Shown here: piece by piece, positions 23,110 through 32,952 of the stretch
Position numbering within the stretch: the first letter of the stretch is position 1
Layout: the number at the start of each line of letters is the position of its first letter
Assembly (NCBI GenBank): GCA_028284155.1
Contig: JANQSF010000152.1
Span: forward strand, 1-64,000
Length of the DNA: 64,000 bases
Direction of reading: 5' to 3'
DNA from: Phycisphaeraceae bacterium
Lineage (GTDB): Bacteria > Planctomycetota > Phycisphaerae > Phycisphaerales > Phycisphaeraceae
The notes under the pieces: generated by a model
Database searches by the model: none
Seen by the model: the letters and a program-made list of their open reading frames with translations, nothing else
Told to the model about the DNA's origin: nothing
Position numbers and translations under genes: made by a program

Positions 23110-25074
23110 ATGAAAACGATACATGTCGGCGCAGCCGCGCTGAATCAAACGCCGCTCGATTGGGTTGGCAATGCCGCCAACATTCGACGCGCGATCGTCG
23201 AAGCGCGTGACCGCGGCGTTGCGCTGCTGTGCCTGCCCGAACTCTGCCTGACCGGCTACGGCTGCGAGGACGCGTTTTACGCGCCGGGCACGCGTCGCAT
23301 GGCGCGACGTGTGTTGAATGAGTTGTTGGCGGACACGCAAGGGTTGGCTGTATCGATGGGGCTGCCGATCCTGCATGAAGGCTCGCTGTTTAATGCCTGC
23401 GCCTTCGTCGTCGATGGACGGCTGGTAGGGATGACACTCAAGCAGCACCTGGCCGGTGACGGCCTGCATTACGAGCCGCGCTGGTTCAAGCCCTGGCCCG
23501 GCGGGGCGGTGACCGAAGTGAATCTTGATGGAGAGCGCGTCCCGGCCGGCGACCTGGTGTATGACATCGGCGGCGTGCGTGTGGGATTCGAGATCTGTGA
23601 AGACGCCTGGGTGGCCAACCGATCGGGCGCAACCTTGTCCCATCGCGGTGTCGATGTGATTCTGAATCCGAGCGCGAGTCATTTTGCGTTCGGCAAGCAG
23701 GCCGTCCGACGCCGGCTGGTCGCGGACGGTTCGCGGGCGTTCAACGCGACATACGTTTACAGCAATCTGCTCGGCAATGAGGCGGGCCGCGCGATTTACG
23801 ACGGCGGGGGACTGATCGGGACGTGCGGCTCGCTGATTGCGCAGGGGCCACGAATCGGATTCCAGGACGTCGCGTTAACCGACGCCGTGGTCGACATCGA
23901 CGCAACACGCACGCAACGCGCGCAGATTGCCAGCCGACCGCCACGTGTCGGACGTGACGATGGGCTTGTCTCGATCGACTTCACGTTGCCCGAGTCGGCT
24001 GAAACACCGCATGAACAGGTCGCTGCGGAGTGGGAGACCGGCGACCACATCGATGAAGAAGAGTTCACCCGCGCGATCGCGCTCGGGCTGTTCGACTACG
24101 CACGCAAATCGCACTCGAGTGGATTCGTCGTTTCCCTGAGCGGTGGCGCGGACTCCACGGCCGTCGTGTGCCTGGTCAGGCTGATGGTCGATTTCGGCGT
24201 CGATCAACTCGGCGCGAGTGGCTTCGCCGACCGGTTCGGCGTCGAGGCAGGCGAAGACGCCGAGTCGATCACGGCCGCTATTCTGACCACCGCCTACCAG
24301 GCGACACGTAACAGCTCCGACACGACCCGCGACGCCGCGTGCGTCGTTGCGCAGGCTATCGGCGCACGTCACCTTGAGCTGGATGTCGACGCGATCAACC
24401 AGTCGTATATCGAACTCATCGAAGGCGCGGTCGGCCGACCGTTGACGTGGGAGCGCGACGACGTGGCGTTGCAGAACATTCAAGCCCGCGTCCGCGCGCC
24501 CGGTGTCTGGATGTTGGCCAACATCGAGAACAAGCTGCTGTTGGCCACGAGCAACCGGTCGGAGGCGGCAGTGGGTTACACCACGATGGACGGCGACACC
24601 TGCGGCGGCATCAGCCCGATCGCGGGGATCGACAAGGCGTTTCTTCGACGTTGGCTCGGTTGGCTGGAATCGGTTGGGCCAAGCGGCGTCGGGCCGGTAG
24701 CCGCCGTCGCCGTGGTCAACCGACTCACGCCGACGGCTGAACTTCGACCGCTGGCGCAAAGCCAGACCGATGAAGACGACCTGATGCCGTACGACGTGCT
24801 CGACGCGATCGAACACGAAGCCATCGGCCTCAAGCGATCGCCGGCTGAGGCCCTGGCGCGACTCAAGATTCAATTCGAGCAGTACAACGACGCGGCGTTG
24901 CGGCTGTGGGTCGATCGCTTCTTCCGTCTGTGGAGCCGCAACCAGTGGAAGCGTGAACGTTTCGCCCCCAGCTTCCACGTCGATGACAAGAACCTCGACC
25001 CCAAGACTTGGTGCCGATTCCCGATTCTGTCCGGCGGATTCAAGCGCGAGCTGGCCGAATTGGGCCGGGACTAG
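23110..25074 (+). CDS. nadE: Glutamine-dependent NAD synthetase
   Basis: 654 residues in two domains. The N-terminal nitrilase-type glutaminase (1-290) has the triad: Glu in LPELCLTGYG, Lys in GMTLKQHL and Cys163 in VGFEICEDAW. The C-terminal ATP pyrophosphatase has the P-loop SGGADS at 344-349 and VGYTTMDGDTCGGISPIAGIDK. It converts deamido-NAD to NAD using glutamine. The length is normal for the two-domain form. It is separated from pncB by 47 bases and shares its promoter. Confidence 0.95.
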   Translation: MKTIHVGAAALNQTPLDWVGNAANIRRAIVEARDRGVALLCLPELCLTGYGCEDAFYAPGTRRMARRVLNELLADTQGLAVSMGLPILHEGSLFNACAFVVDGRLVGMTLKQHLAGDGLHYEPRWFKPWPGGAVTEVNLDGERVPAGDLVYDIGGVRVGFEICEDAWVANRSGATLSHRGVDVILNPSASHFAFGKQAVRRRLVADGSRAFNATYVYSNLLGNEAGRAIYDGGGLIGTCGSLIAQGPRIGFQDVALTDAVVDIDATRTQRAQIASRPPRVGRDDGLVSIDFTLPESAETPHEQVAAEWETGDHIDEEEFTRAIALGLFDYARKSHSSGFVVSLSGGADSTAVVCLVRLMVDFGVDQLGASGFADRFGVEAGEDAESITAAILTTAYQATRNSSDTTRDAACVVAQAIGARHLELDVDAINQSYIELIEGAVGRPLTWERDDVALQNIQARVRAPGVWMLANIENKLLLATSNRSEAAVGYTTMDGDTCGGISPIAGIDKAFLRRWLGWLESVGPSGVGPVAAVAVVNRLTPTAELRPLAQSQTDEDDLMPYDVLDAIEHEAIGLKRSPAEALARLKIQFEQYNDAALRLWVDRFFRLWSRNQWKRERFAPSFHVDDKNLDPKTWCRFPILSGGFKRELAELGRD

Positions 25075-25137
25075 ACTACGTAATCATTTGAATCTAAGCC
25101 CCTTATGGCCAATAGGTTTCGATTGTGTCGGCGGCGG

Positions 25138-25187
25138 TTGACTTAGTGTTAATCAGACACTAAACTAAGTGTGAAATCAACACGAAT
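25138..25187 (+). promoter_or_regulatory. nrtR promoter with two NrtR-type operators
   Basis: The -35 TTGACT (25138-25143), 17-base spacer and -10 TAAACT (25161-25166) repeat the geometry of the pncB promoter. Operator 1 is TTAGTGT-N7-ACACTAA (25143-25163), a perfect palindrome. A weaker operator 2, AGTGT-N7-ACACG around 25168-25184, lies 23 bases on, centre to centre. This suggests autoregulation of nrtR and tight control of the genes behind it. Confidence 0.8.
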
Positions 25188-25196
25188 AGGTGCCCC

Positions 25197-25882
<686 letters not shown>

Positions 25883-25886
<4 letters not shown>

Positions 25887-26944
25887 ACGTGACACCTGCC
25901 ATGACACAGTACGAGCACATTCTGGGTTGCCTGACCGGCACGGCCGTCGGCGATGCGATCGGGCTGCCGCGCGAAGGGCTCAGCTCGCGACGGGCTGTCA
26001 GGCTGTTCGGTTTGCCGCCCTGCAACCACGCGCTGATCGCCGGGCGGGGCCTGTGCAGCGACGACACCGAACACACGGTGATGGTCGCGATGGCCTGGTT
26101 GGCCGCGGCTGGCGACGTCGGCCGTTTCCGACGCGAGTTGGCGCGCCGGCTTCGCTGGTGGCTCGTGCGGTTGCCGGCAGGGATCGGCCGAGCCACGCTC
26201 AGGGCGTGCATCAAACTCTGGCTGGGCGTGTCGGCTGAACGCAGCGGGGTTCGCAGCGCGGGTAACGGGCCGGCCATGCGCAGCGCCATTCTCGGTCTGA
26301 TCGCGGAGTCGGATGAACAACTCCGCGCGCTGGTCGCGGCCTCCACGCAGATCACTCACACCGACTCGCGAGCCGAAGAAGGTGCGCTGGTCATCGCCGC
26401 GACGGCGCGGCTCATCCGCGCGGCTGGCGATCAGCGGGTAACCCGTGACGACGTACTCGATGGTTTGATTGCGACCGTTCGAGACGAACAGCTACGAGAC
26501 AAGCTGCTGGTTGCGATCGAACAGGCGGACGGTGAAGCCGATTTGCGAACCGCGGCCGAAGCATTGGGCTGCCCGCAAGGCGTCAGCGGGTTCGTCAACG
26601 ACACGGTCCCCGCGGCGGTGTACTGCTGGTTCGCCAATCAGCGCGACTATCGCGGCGCGGTCGAGTCGGCCTTACTGCTCGGCGGCGACGCCGACACGGT
26701 CGCCGCCATCGCCGGCGCGCTGGCCGGCACACAGACCGGTCGCGATGGCATTCCGCAACCATGGCTGGACGGCCTGACGGAGTGGCCTTGCACTCCCGCC
26801 TGGCTTGACCGGCTCGCCAAACAATTGGCCAGCCCCGATCCGCAGCCCGTTCGGCTGTCACCCTGGTTGTTGTTGCTGCGCAACCTCGTGTTCATCCCCG
26901 TCGTGCTGATGCACGGGTTCCGACGACTTTTGCCGCCTTACTGA
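25883..26944 (+). CDS. ADP-ribosylglycohydrolase (DraG/ARH family) with C-terminal membrane tail
   Basis: 353 residues if the GTG at 25883 (overlapping the nrtR stop) is used; GTG 25889 or ATG 25901 are alternatives. The family motifs are [17 protein letters not shown], the metal-binding SDDTEHTVM, the acidic NGPAMR region, and [16 protein letters not shown] near the end. These bind two Mg ions and ADP-ribose. The last ~35 residues ([22 protein letters not shown]) form a hydrophobic helix, unusual for this family and suggesting membrane attachment. It removes ADP-ribose from proteins, nucleic acids or small molecules; the exact substrate is unknown. Confidence 0.9.
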
Positions 26945-26955
26945 CGGGACTCGAC

Positions 26956-27561
26956 ATGCAAGCCCTCCTGCTGGTTGACATCCAGAACGACTTCGTGCCC
27001 GGTGGCGCGCTGGCTGTGCCGCGTGGTGACGAAGTGATCGAGGTCGCTAATCGGTTGATGCCGGACTACGGCCTCGTCGTCGCGACGCAAGACTGGCACC
27101 CGCCGGATCACCTGTCTTTCGCAAGCCAACACGCCGGCCGACAAGTCGGCGACGTGATCGAGCTCAACGGCGTACAACAGGTGCTCTGGCCGGACCACTG
27201 CATTCAGAACAGCCCGGGCGCGGCTTTCTGCGAGGCGTTGAACACCGGCCGTATCGACGAGGTCGTTCGCAAAGGAACGGATCGCCGGATCGACAGCTAC
27301 TCCGGCTTCTACGACAACGGTCAGCCAAACAACCGGAACGCGACAGGCATGCACGAAATGTTGCAACGTCGCGGCGTCACGGCTGTGGACGTGATGGGGT
27401 TGGCGACGGACTACTGCGTGAGGTTTACGACAATAGACGCCGTCGAGTTGGGCTATGTGACGCGGCTGGTGGTCGATGGCTGTCGCGGCGTTGAGTTGAA
27501 GACTGGCGACTGCGATAGGGCTGTTTCTGAATTGAAACACGCCGGGATAGATTTGGTATGA
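26956..27561 (+). CDS. pncA: Nicotinamidase
   Basis: 201 residues of the isochorismatase fold. The catalytic Asp8 is in LLLVDIQNDF; metal ligands are in ATQDWHPPDHLSF; the Lys is in VVRKGTD; the nucleophile Cys is in GLATDYCV. It deamidates nicotinamide, for example that released by NAD-consuming enzymes such as KptA, to nicotinate for PncB. It overlaps the next gene by 4 bases (ATGA), so the genes are translationally coupled. Confidence 0.95.
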   Translation: MQALLLVDIQNDFVPGGALAVPRGDEVIEVANRLMPDYGLVVATQDWHPPDHLSFASQHAGRQVGDVIELNGVQQVLWPDHCIQNSPGAAFCEALNTGRIDEVVRKGTDRRIDSYSGFYDNGQPNNRNATGMHEMLQRRGVTAVDVMGLATDYCVRFTTIDAVELGYVTRLVVDGCRGVELKTGDCDRAVSELKHAGIDLV

Positions 27562-28481
27562 ACACTCTCATTCTTACTAATGACGATCGTATTGCCCTGA
27601 TGCGCCAATCACTGGAAGGATTGGCGACTGGTGACGCGTTCGGGCAACGGTTCTTTGCGCCAGGCAGTCACCGACTCATTGCGACTCGGCAGGCCCCGCC
27701 TCCGTACTGGTCGTATACGGATGACACGGCGATGGCTGTGTCGATCGTTCAGACGCTTCAGCGGCACGGCCGAATCGACCAGGACGATCTCGCCGGGAGA
27801 TTCGCGACCGCCTTCGCGAACGAACCCACGCGGGGTTATGGCCCTGGGGCGAGGCAGTTGCTTTATGACATTGCTAACGGCGGTGACTGGCGTGCGGCGG
27901 CACTTGCCTTGTTCGGCGGCGAGGGTTCGATGGGCAATGGCGGCGCGATGCGTGCAGCGCCTGTCGGTGCGTTCTTTGCCGACAACCTTGAACGAGTCAC
28001 AAAGGAGGCCAAACTCAGCGCGGCGGTAACACATGCGCACCCTGAGGGGCAGGCGGGCGCGGTCGGTGTGGCTGTCGCGGCGGCCTTGGCTGCACAGGTC
28101 GGTGCCGATCAGTTGCCGCCAGACTCGAGCGATCTGTTCTCGACCGTCATCGATCATGTCCCCGATGGGCTGATGAAAACGAACCTCAAACAGGCGGCCA
28201 TGCTCCCGAGTGACACTTCACTCCACGACGTCGTCCACACGCTCGGAAACGGGTCCCGGATCCTTGCGTTCGACACCGTACCGTACTCCCTGTGGTGTGC
28301 TTTTCACAACTTGTCCTCCTACGAGGAAGCGCTGTGGACCTGTGTGACGGGTGGCGGGGACGTCGATACGACCGCTGCCATTGTGGGAGGAGTCGTGTCG
28401 CTGTCGGCTGGGCACGATGCCGTTCCAAGGGAATGGATCAGAGCACGCGAGCCTTACTCATTGGCTGACAGAGTGGAATAG
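27558..28481 (+). CDS. ADP-ribosylglycohydrolase, second paralogue
   Basis: 307 residues. Motifs: SLEGLATGDAFGQRFF, YTDDTAMAVSIVQTL for the first metal pair, GNGGAMRAAPVG, and GGGDVDTTAAIVGGVV for the second. There is no membrane tail, in contrast to the paralogue at 25883. It differs clearly in sequence from the other two copies in the operon, so they are probably specialised for different ADP-ribose linkages rather than recent duplicates. Confidence 0.92.
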   Translation: MNTLILTNDDRIALMRQSLEGLATGDAFGQRFFAPGSHRLIATRQAPPPYWSYTDDTAMAVSIVQTLQRHGRIDQDDLAGRFATAFANEPTRGYGPGARQLLYDIANGGDWRAAALALFGGEGSMGNGGAMRAAPVGAFFADNLERVTKEAKLSAAVTHAHPEGQAGAVGVAVAAALAAQVGADQLPPDSSDLFSTVIDHVPDGLMKTNLKQAAMLPSDTSLHDVVHTLGNGSRILAFDTVPYSLWCAFHNLSSYEEALWTCVTGGGDVDTTAAIVGGVVSLSAGHDAVPREWIRAREPYSLADRVE

Positions 28482-28550
28482 AACGGTGAAAGAACAACAA
28501 GTGTTTGCGTCATTGAAGAACGAGACGATCCAGGGAAAGGAATCATTGAA

Positions 28551-29405
28551 ATGAATCGAAGTAAACGAAAAACAATCGCAGAACAGACGCTTCAGATCAT
28601 CGATTCAGGTGGTTATGGCTTACCGAACGGCACACGCGTGGACGTGACGGATGCCGTTCGTGAATCCGTTGATGGCACACGGATGTACACACCCGACGAA
28701 CTTGAGGCGTTGCTCGACCGGTCCCAACCACAGGTCGTTGAGAAGTGTCGTATTGAAGTCCGCAATGAGACGACGCTGTCAGCCGCGCGGCGGATGGTTG
28801 TTGATGAGGCGCGGGGCGGTGTGCTGTGTCTGAACTTCGCGTCGGCCAAGAACCCCGGCGGCGGGTTTCTTGGTGGGAGCCAGGCGCAGGAAGAGAGCCT
28901 GGCTCGTTCCTCGGCGTTGTACACGTCGCTGACGGCCGCGCGTGACTACTACGAGATCAACCGGCGCGCGGCAAACGCGTTGTATACCGACCACATGATC
29001 CTTAGCCCACGCGTTCCGGTCTTTCGGGACGACAGCGGCGACCTGCTCGAAGCGCCGTATCCCGTGTGTTTCGTCACGGCGCCCGCGGTCAACGCGGGAG
29101 CGCTGCGGCGGAATCGGCCTGAACTGAGTGATGCCGTCGAGCCGACCATGCGCCGACGGATCGGCATGTTGCTGGCGTTGGCCGCGGGTCAGGGTTATCG
29201 ATCGCTGATCCTCGGCGCCTGGGGCTGCGGCGTCTTTAAGAACGACCCGGCCATGATCGCGAGGTTGTTCAATGAGTATCTCTGTGAAGGTGGTCGGTTC
29301 AGCCAATGCTTTGAGCTCGCCTGCTTTGCCGTGCTTGACAGCATCGATGGTCAGATTATTGGCGCGTTTGAGAACGTGCTTGAACGTGAAAGTGTGTCGA
29401 GATGA
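28551..29405 (+). CDS. Bacterial-type poly(ADP-ribose) glycohydrolase (TIGR02452 family)
   Basis: 284 residues. The signature NFASAKNPGGGFLGGSQAQEESLARSSALY contains the GGG(x)nQEE catalytic loop of macrodomain-fold PARGs; both catalytic glutamates are present. LILGAWGCGVFKNDP is the conserved diphosphate-binding strand-loop. It should hydrolyse ADP-ribose polymers or terminal ADP-ribose. It follows the second ARH gene by 69 bases and overlaps the third ARH gene by 4 bases (ATGA). Confidence 0.93.
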   Translation: MNRSKRKTIAEQTLQIIDSGGYGLPNGTRVDVTDAVRESVDGTRMYTPDELEALLDRSQPQVVEKCRIEVRNETTLSAARRMVVDEARGGVLCLNFASAKNPGGGFLGGSQAQEESLARSSALYTSLTAARDYYEINRRAANALYTDHMILSPRVPVFRDDSGDLLEAPYPVCFVTAPAVNAGALRRNRPELSDAVEPTMRRRIGMLLALAAGQGYRSLILGAWGCGVFKNDPAMIARLFNEYLCEGGRFSQCFELACFAVLDSIDGQIIGAFENVLERESVSR

Positions 29406-30385
29406 GCGGACTCAAACAAAAAATGGCGACCGACTTACTGGAACGCACGCGCGCCGCGCTGCTTGGGCTCGCGGTCGGAGATGCGTTGGGTGTTCCGGTC
29501 GAGTTTGTCTCGCGCGACAGGCTGCAGGCTGAACCGGTGACAGACATGCGCGGATTCGGGACGCACAATCAGCCGCCCGGCACGTGGTCCGATGACACGT
29601 CGCTGGCCTTGTGTTTGGCTAAAAGCCTCTGCGAGGGCTTCGATCTGGAGGATCAGGCCAACCGATTTGTGGCGTGGCTCGATCGGGGTAGTTGGACACC
29701 GCACGGTGAGGTGTTTGACATCGGCAGGACGACGCGTGTTGCGATCGCGCAGCTTCGTCAGGTTACCGATCCACGCTTGGCCGGTCCGCGCGATCAGTAC
29801 AGCAACGGCAACGGGTCGCTGATGCGAATCGTGCCGCTTGCGCTGTTCTTTCACAAGGCAACCACAGAAACCCGTATCAACGCCGCGATGGACGCCAGTT
29901 GTCTGACGCACGGTCACATCCGATCTCAACTCGCTTGCGCGTTTTATGTTGAACTGGCTGCGAGACTGGTCAATCGCGAGCCGATCGTCGAGGCGTTGCC
30001 ACGGACCCAGTCGGTCTTCCGTGAGTTGATTGAAAGGCAGTACCCGGCGGAGCGCCTGGCGTTTCACCCGATTCTCGAGCGGGGCATTGAAACGCTCGAC
30101 GAAGCGGAGGTCGAAAGCAGCGGTTATGTGTTGCACACGCTCTTGGCCAGCCTGTGGTGTTGCCTGACCACGAACGCCTATGACGAGGCGGTTCTTCGCG
30201 CGGTGAATCTGGGTGACGACACAGACACAACCGGAGCGGTGACCGGCGCGTTGGCCGGTTTGATATACGGCATCGACGCGATCCCCAACCAGTGGGTTCG
30301 TGCGTTGGCTCGAATTGATGACGTTGAGGAACTCAACCAGCGTTTCGCGGAAGCATGTGCGAGGCAGATTGGAGTCGAATCATGA
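29402..30385 (+). CDS. ADP-ribosylglycohydrolase, third paralogue
   Basis: 327 residues. Motifs: ALLGLAVGDALGVPVEF, GTWSDDTSLALCLA, NGNGSLMRIVPLAL and NLGDDTDTTGAVTGALAGLIYG. All acidic metal ligands are present. This is the classical DraG/ARH3-like arrangement, closest of the three to generic bacterial ADP-ribosylglycohydrolases. It is coupled to the PARG gene before it (ATGA) and to the band-7-like gene after it (ATGA at 30382). Confidence 0.93.
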   Translation: MSGLKQKMATDLLERTRAALLGLAVGDALGVPVEFVSRDRLQAEPVTDMRGFGTHNQPPGTWSDDTSLALCLAKSLCEGFDLEDQANRFVAWLDRGSWTPHGEVFDIGRTTRVAIAQLRQVTDPRLAGPRDQYSNGNGSLMRIVPLALFFHKATTETRINAAMDASCLTHGHIRSQLACAFYVELAARLVNREPIVEALPRTQSVFRELIERQYPAERLAFHPILERGIETLDEAEVESSGYVLHTLLASLWCCLTTNAYDEAVLRAVNLGDDTDTTGAVTGALAGLIYGIDAIPNQWVRALARIDDVEELNQRFAEACARQIGVES

Positions 30386-31590
30386 TTGGATTGACCACTA
30401 TCCGACAGGGCCGGCGCGTCTCCGTGTGGGATCACACCGGCCGAGTCACATTTGTCGACGGTCCCAAACGGCTGTGGGTGTTTCGCCGCACCGTCGAGCC
30501 TGTCAGCCGATACAGCGCCGAGGCTGACGAATACCTAGTGATTCGTCACAGCAACGGTGTGGCGTCGCACCTGCGCGGTCCATGCGAGACGTGGTTCGAC
30601 CCCGTCGAACACGAGTCGATCGACATCCGACCGTTGGTGCCCCTTGACGCGAATGAAGCGGTGGTCGTCTATCGGCGGGGTGAGTCAGACGAGGTGGCGC
30701 GGCGCATCCTCCGCGGGCCGGCGCAATACATGCCCGAGCCGGACGAGTGGTTGCACGAGTTTGTGTGGCATGGCTCTGACCCGAAGAACCCAAGGAAGAA
30801 GATCCCGTACGCGCTGCGTTTCACCAAGCTGCGCGTCATCCCGGATCAGACCTATGTCGACGTACGCGACGTGCGAACGGCGGACGACGCGCTGCTGACC
30901 GTGCAGGCGATGATCCTTTTCGAACTGGTGGACATTGAGCGGATGCTCGATCAGACCCACGACCCGGTTGCAGACTTCATTAACGCGGTGACGGCCGACG
31001 CTATTGACTTTGCCGCGAACCGATCGTTCAACGAGTTCAAACGAGACACCGAACAACTCAGCACGCTTGCTGCCTACCCCAATCTGGTCGGGCGGGCTGA
31101 GCGGATCGGTTACCGCATCAACAAGGTCGTCTACCGCGGCTACGAGGCCAACCCAAGGCTCCAGGCGATGCACGACGACGCCATCGAATCCCGCACCGGG
31201 CTGCAACTGCAGGCCGAGACGGAACGGCAGGCGCAGGAGTTGGCGGACCTGAAGCTCTTGCGTGAAGCCGAGCGCGCCAAACAGCAACGCGAAATCGAAC
31301 GCGAGCAGGCTGAGCACGATCAGCAAATGAAACGAATGTCTCACCGGGAGGCCATGCAGCGCAAGGCTGAACACCACCAGCAGGCCGTCGCGTTCGAGAA
31401 GGAATTGAACGAAGTGGAACTGGATCAGGAGCGTGCGAAGAACGAAAACCGGGCGTCGCACCTCAAGAGCATGCGAGAGATGCAGGTTGACCTGACCCGT
31501 TACCTCGTCGCGCAGTATCAGCACCCCGACCGGCTGGTCCGTATCGATACCAACGGCGGTGACCCGGCCGCCCTGCACATTCACGATTAG
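30382..31590 (+). CDS. Band-7/major-vault-protein-like protein with long coiled coil
   Basis: 402 residues from the ATG at 30382, which overlaps the previous stop. Residues 1-125 hold repeats such as GPKRLWVFRRTVEPVSRY and GPAQYMPEPDEWLHEFVWHG, reminiscent of major vault protein repeats. Residues about 140-280 form a band-7/SPFH-like domain (DQTYVDVRDVRTADDALLTVQAMILFEL). Then there is a strongly charged heptad coiled coil (about 285-375, Q/E/R-rich). No membrane helix is seen. Such proteins assemble into large shells or rings. Its place among ADP-ribose enzymes and KptA suggests a scaffold for the repair machinery; that is inference. Confidence 0.72.
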   Translation: MIGLTTIRQGRRVSVWDHTGRVTFVDGPKRLWVFRRTVEPVSRYSAEADEYLVIRHSNGVASHLRGPCETWFDPVEHESIDIRPLVPLDANEAVVVYRRGESDEVARRILRGPAQYMPEPDEWLHEFVWHGSDPKNPRKKIPYALRFTKLRVIPDQTYVDVRDVRTADDALLTVQAMILFELVDIERMLDQTHDPVADFINAVTADAIDFAANRSFNEFKRDTEQLSTLAAYPNLVGRAERIGYRINKVVYRGYEANPRLQAMHDDAIESRTGLQLQAETERQAQELADLKLLREAERAKQQREIEREQAEHDQQMKRMSHREAMQRKAEHHQQAVAFEKELNEVELDQERAKNENRASHLKSMREMQVDLTRYLVAQYQHPDRLVRIDTNGGDPAALHIHD

Positions 31591-31605
31591 ATTGCGAGGT
31601 CAGAC

Positions 31606-32145
31606 TTGGATACCACTTGCCCACAGACCGTTTACCAAGGTCGCTACCTGCACGTCGCGCGGCGCGGTGCTTGGGAGTACGCGACTCGGCCGAACGCGGC
31701 CGGGGTGGTGGCTGTGATTGCCCTGCACGATGACGGCCGACTTGTGTTGGTTGAGCAGTTCCGTCCGCCGATCGATGCCAGCGTGTTGGAACTGCCGGCC
31801 GGCCTGGTGGGGGATATCGATGGAGCAGAGTCAATGGCGACGGCGGCGCGTCGAGAGTTGGAAGAAGAGACCGGTTACGTCGCGCGGGAATGGGTGCCGC
31901 TCGGCTCTGCTTGCTCGTCGCCCGGGTTAACCGACGAGGCTATCAACTTCGTGCTCGCACGCGGTTTGGAACGAACGGGTGACGGAGGCGGCGTCGGGCA
32001 CGAGTCGATCACGGTCCATGAGGTCGGCATCAACGATCTTCCCCGTTACCTGGCTGAGTGTCGTGCTCGGGGCACGCAAACGGACATGAAACTCTTGGCC
32101 GGTGTCAGCATCGCCATGGCGTATCTTCAGGAAGAACAGCGATGA
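31606..32145 (+). CDS. Nudix hydrolase, ADP-ribose pyrophosphatase-like
   Basis: 179 residues from a TTG at 31606 with GAGG 7 bases upstream. The Nudix box GDIDGAESMATAARRELEEETGY is intact. The preceding VEQFRPPIDASVLELPAGLVG and following GSACSSPGLTDEAINFVLARGL are typical of ADP-ribose pyrophosphatases, which split ADP-ribose to AMP and ribose 5-phosphate. In this operon it would remove ADP-ribose released by the glycohydrolases and lower the NrtR ligand. It overlaps kptA by 4 bases (ATGA). Confidence 0.9.
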   Translation: MDTTCPQTVYQGRYLHVARRGAWEYATRPNAAGVVAVIALHDDGRLVLVEQFRPPIDASVLELPAGLVGDIDGAESMATAARRELEEETGYVAREWVPLGSACSSPGLTDEAINFVLARGLERTGDGGGVGHESITVHEVGINDLPRYLAECRARGTQTDMKLLAGVSIAMAYLQEEQR

Positions 32146-32690
32146 ATGCGGCGCAGTTGAAAAGAGTCAGCAAGTCGATGAGCTACGTGCTCCGGCATCG
32201 GCCGGACACGATCGGGATCACGCTCGATGCGCAAGGGTGGGTTACGGTCGACGACTTGATCCGCGCGTTCGCGCGGGGTGGTAAGTCGTACACCCGCCAA
32301 TTGATCGAACAGGTCGTCGCGAAGAATGACAAGCGACGTTTTGAGTTCAGTGATGACGGGCGGTCGATCCGCGCCCGACAGGGCCACTCGATTGAGATCG
32401 ATCTGGGATACGAGCGGGCTGAACCACCGGGGGTGCTGTATCACGGCACGGCCACACGGAATCTCGATTCAATCTTCGACAAGGGGCTGAACAAGGGCAA
32501 CCGTCATCACGTTCACATGTCGACCGACAAGCAGACCATGCTCGATGTTGCATCGCGACATGGCAAGCCGGTGTTGCTGGCCATCGACGCACGGCGGATG
32601 CACGACGATGCGCACGTGTTTTACGTCACGGGCAACGACGTTTGGCTGACCGATCATGTGCCGCCTCGCTATCTGACGGTGTCGGATTAA
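32142..32690 (+). CDS. kptA: RNA 2'-phosphotransferase (Tpt1/KptA)
   Basis: 182 residues from the ATG at 32142, which overlaps the Nudix stop; the longer frame from 32058 is unlikely. The N-terminal winged-helix-like part has KSMSYVLRHRPDTIGI. The ART-fold part has SIRARQGHSIEIDLGY, LYHGTATRNLDSIFDKGL and HHVHMSTDK, the catalytic Arg/His/Arg set of Tpt1. The enzyme moves an internal RNA 2'-phosphate to NAD, giving ADP-ribose 1'',2''-cyclic phosphate and nicotinamide. This explains the neighbours: pncA/pncB/nadE recycle nicotinamide and the hydrolases deal with ADP-ribose products. Last gene of the operon. Confidence 0.94.
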   Translation: MNAAQLKRVSKSMSYVLRHRPDTIGITLDAQGWVTVDDLIRAFARGGKSYTRQLIEQVVAKNDKRRFEFSDDGRSIRARQGHSIEIDLGYERAEPPGVLYHGTATRNLDSIFDKGLNKGNRHHVHMSTDKQTMLDVASRHGKPVLLAIDARRMHDDAHVFYVTGNDVWLTDHVPPRYLTVSD

Positions 32691-32771
32691 CCGGCCGTGT
32701 GGCGTCTGCCACGTGTTCTACCGCCGACGAAGCTCAAAACAGTCATGGTGGGGTTGGTGATGTTGGTCAAC

Positions 32772-32802
32772 GGCGGGACGCTGTAAAGAACAGCGTCCCG
32801 CC
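32772..32802 (+). terminator. Perfect 13-base hairpin after kptA
   Basis: GGCGGGACGCTGT, loop AAAGA, then ACAGCGTCCCGCC, about 80 bases after the kptA stop. It is very stable but followed by CGGCTTTG rather than a T run, so it may be a processed hairpin or a weak terminator. The operon boundary fits. Confidence 0.55.
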
Positions 32803-32952
32803 CGGCTTTGACCTGGATCCGATCGGCGACCGTCATGTGAGGGTGATCCGACGGCTGATCGGCCGTTCGTGATACCATGTTCCAGACGTTGACCCGATCT
32901 CCGGACGCCTGTCGCTTCGGAGGGAACCCTGTATCAGTTGGAGTGACTCATT

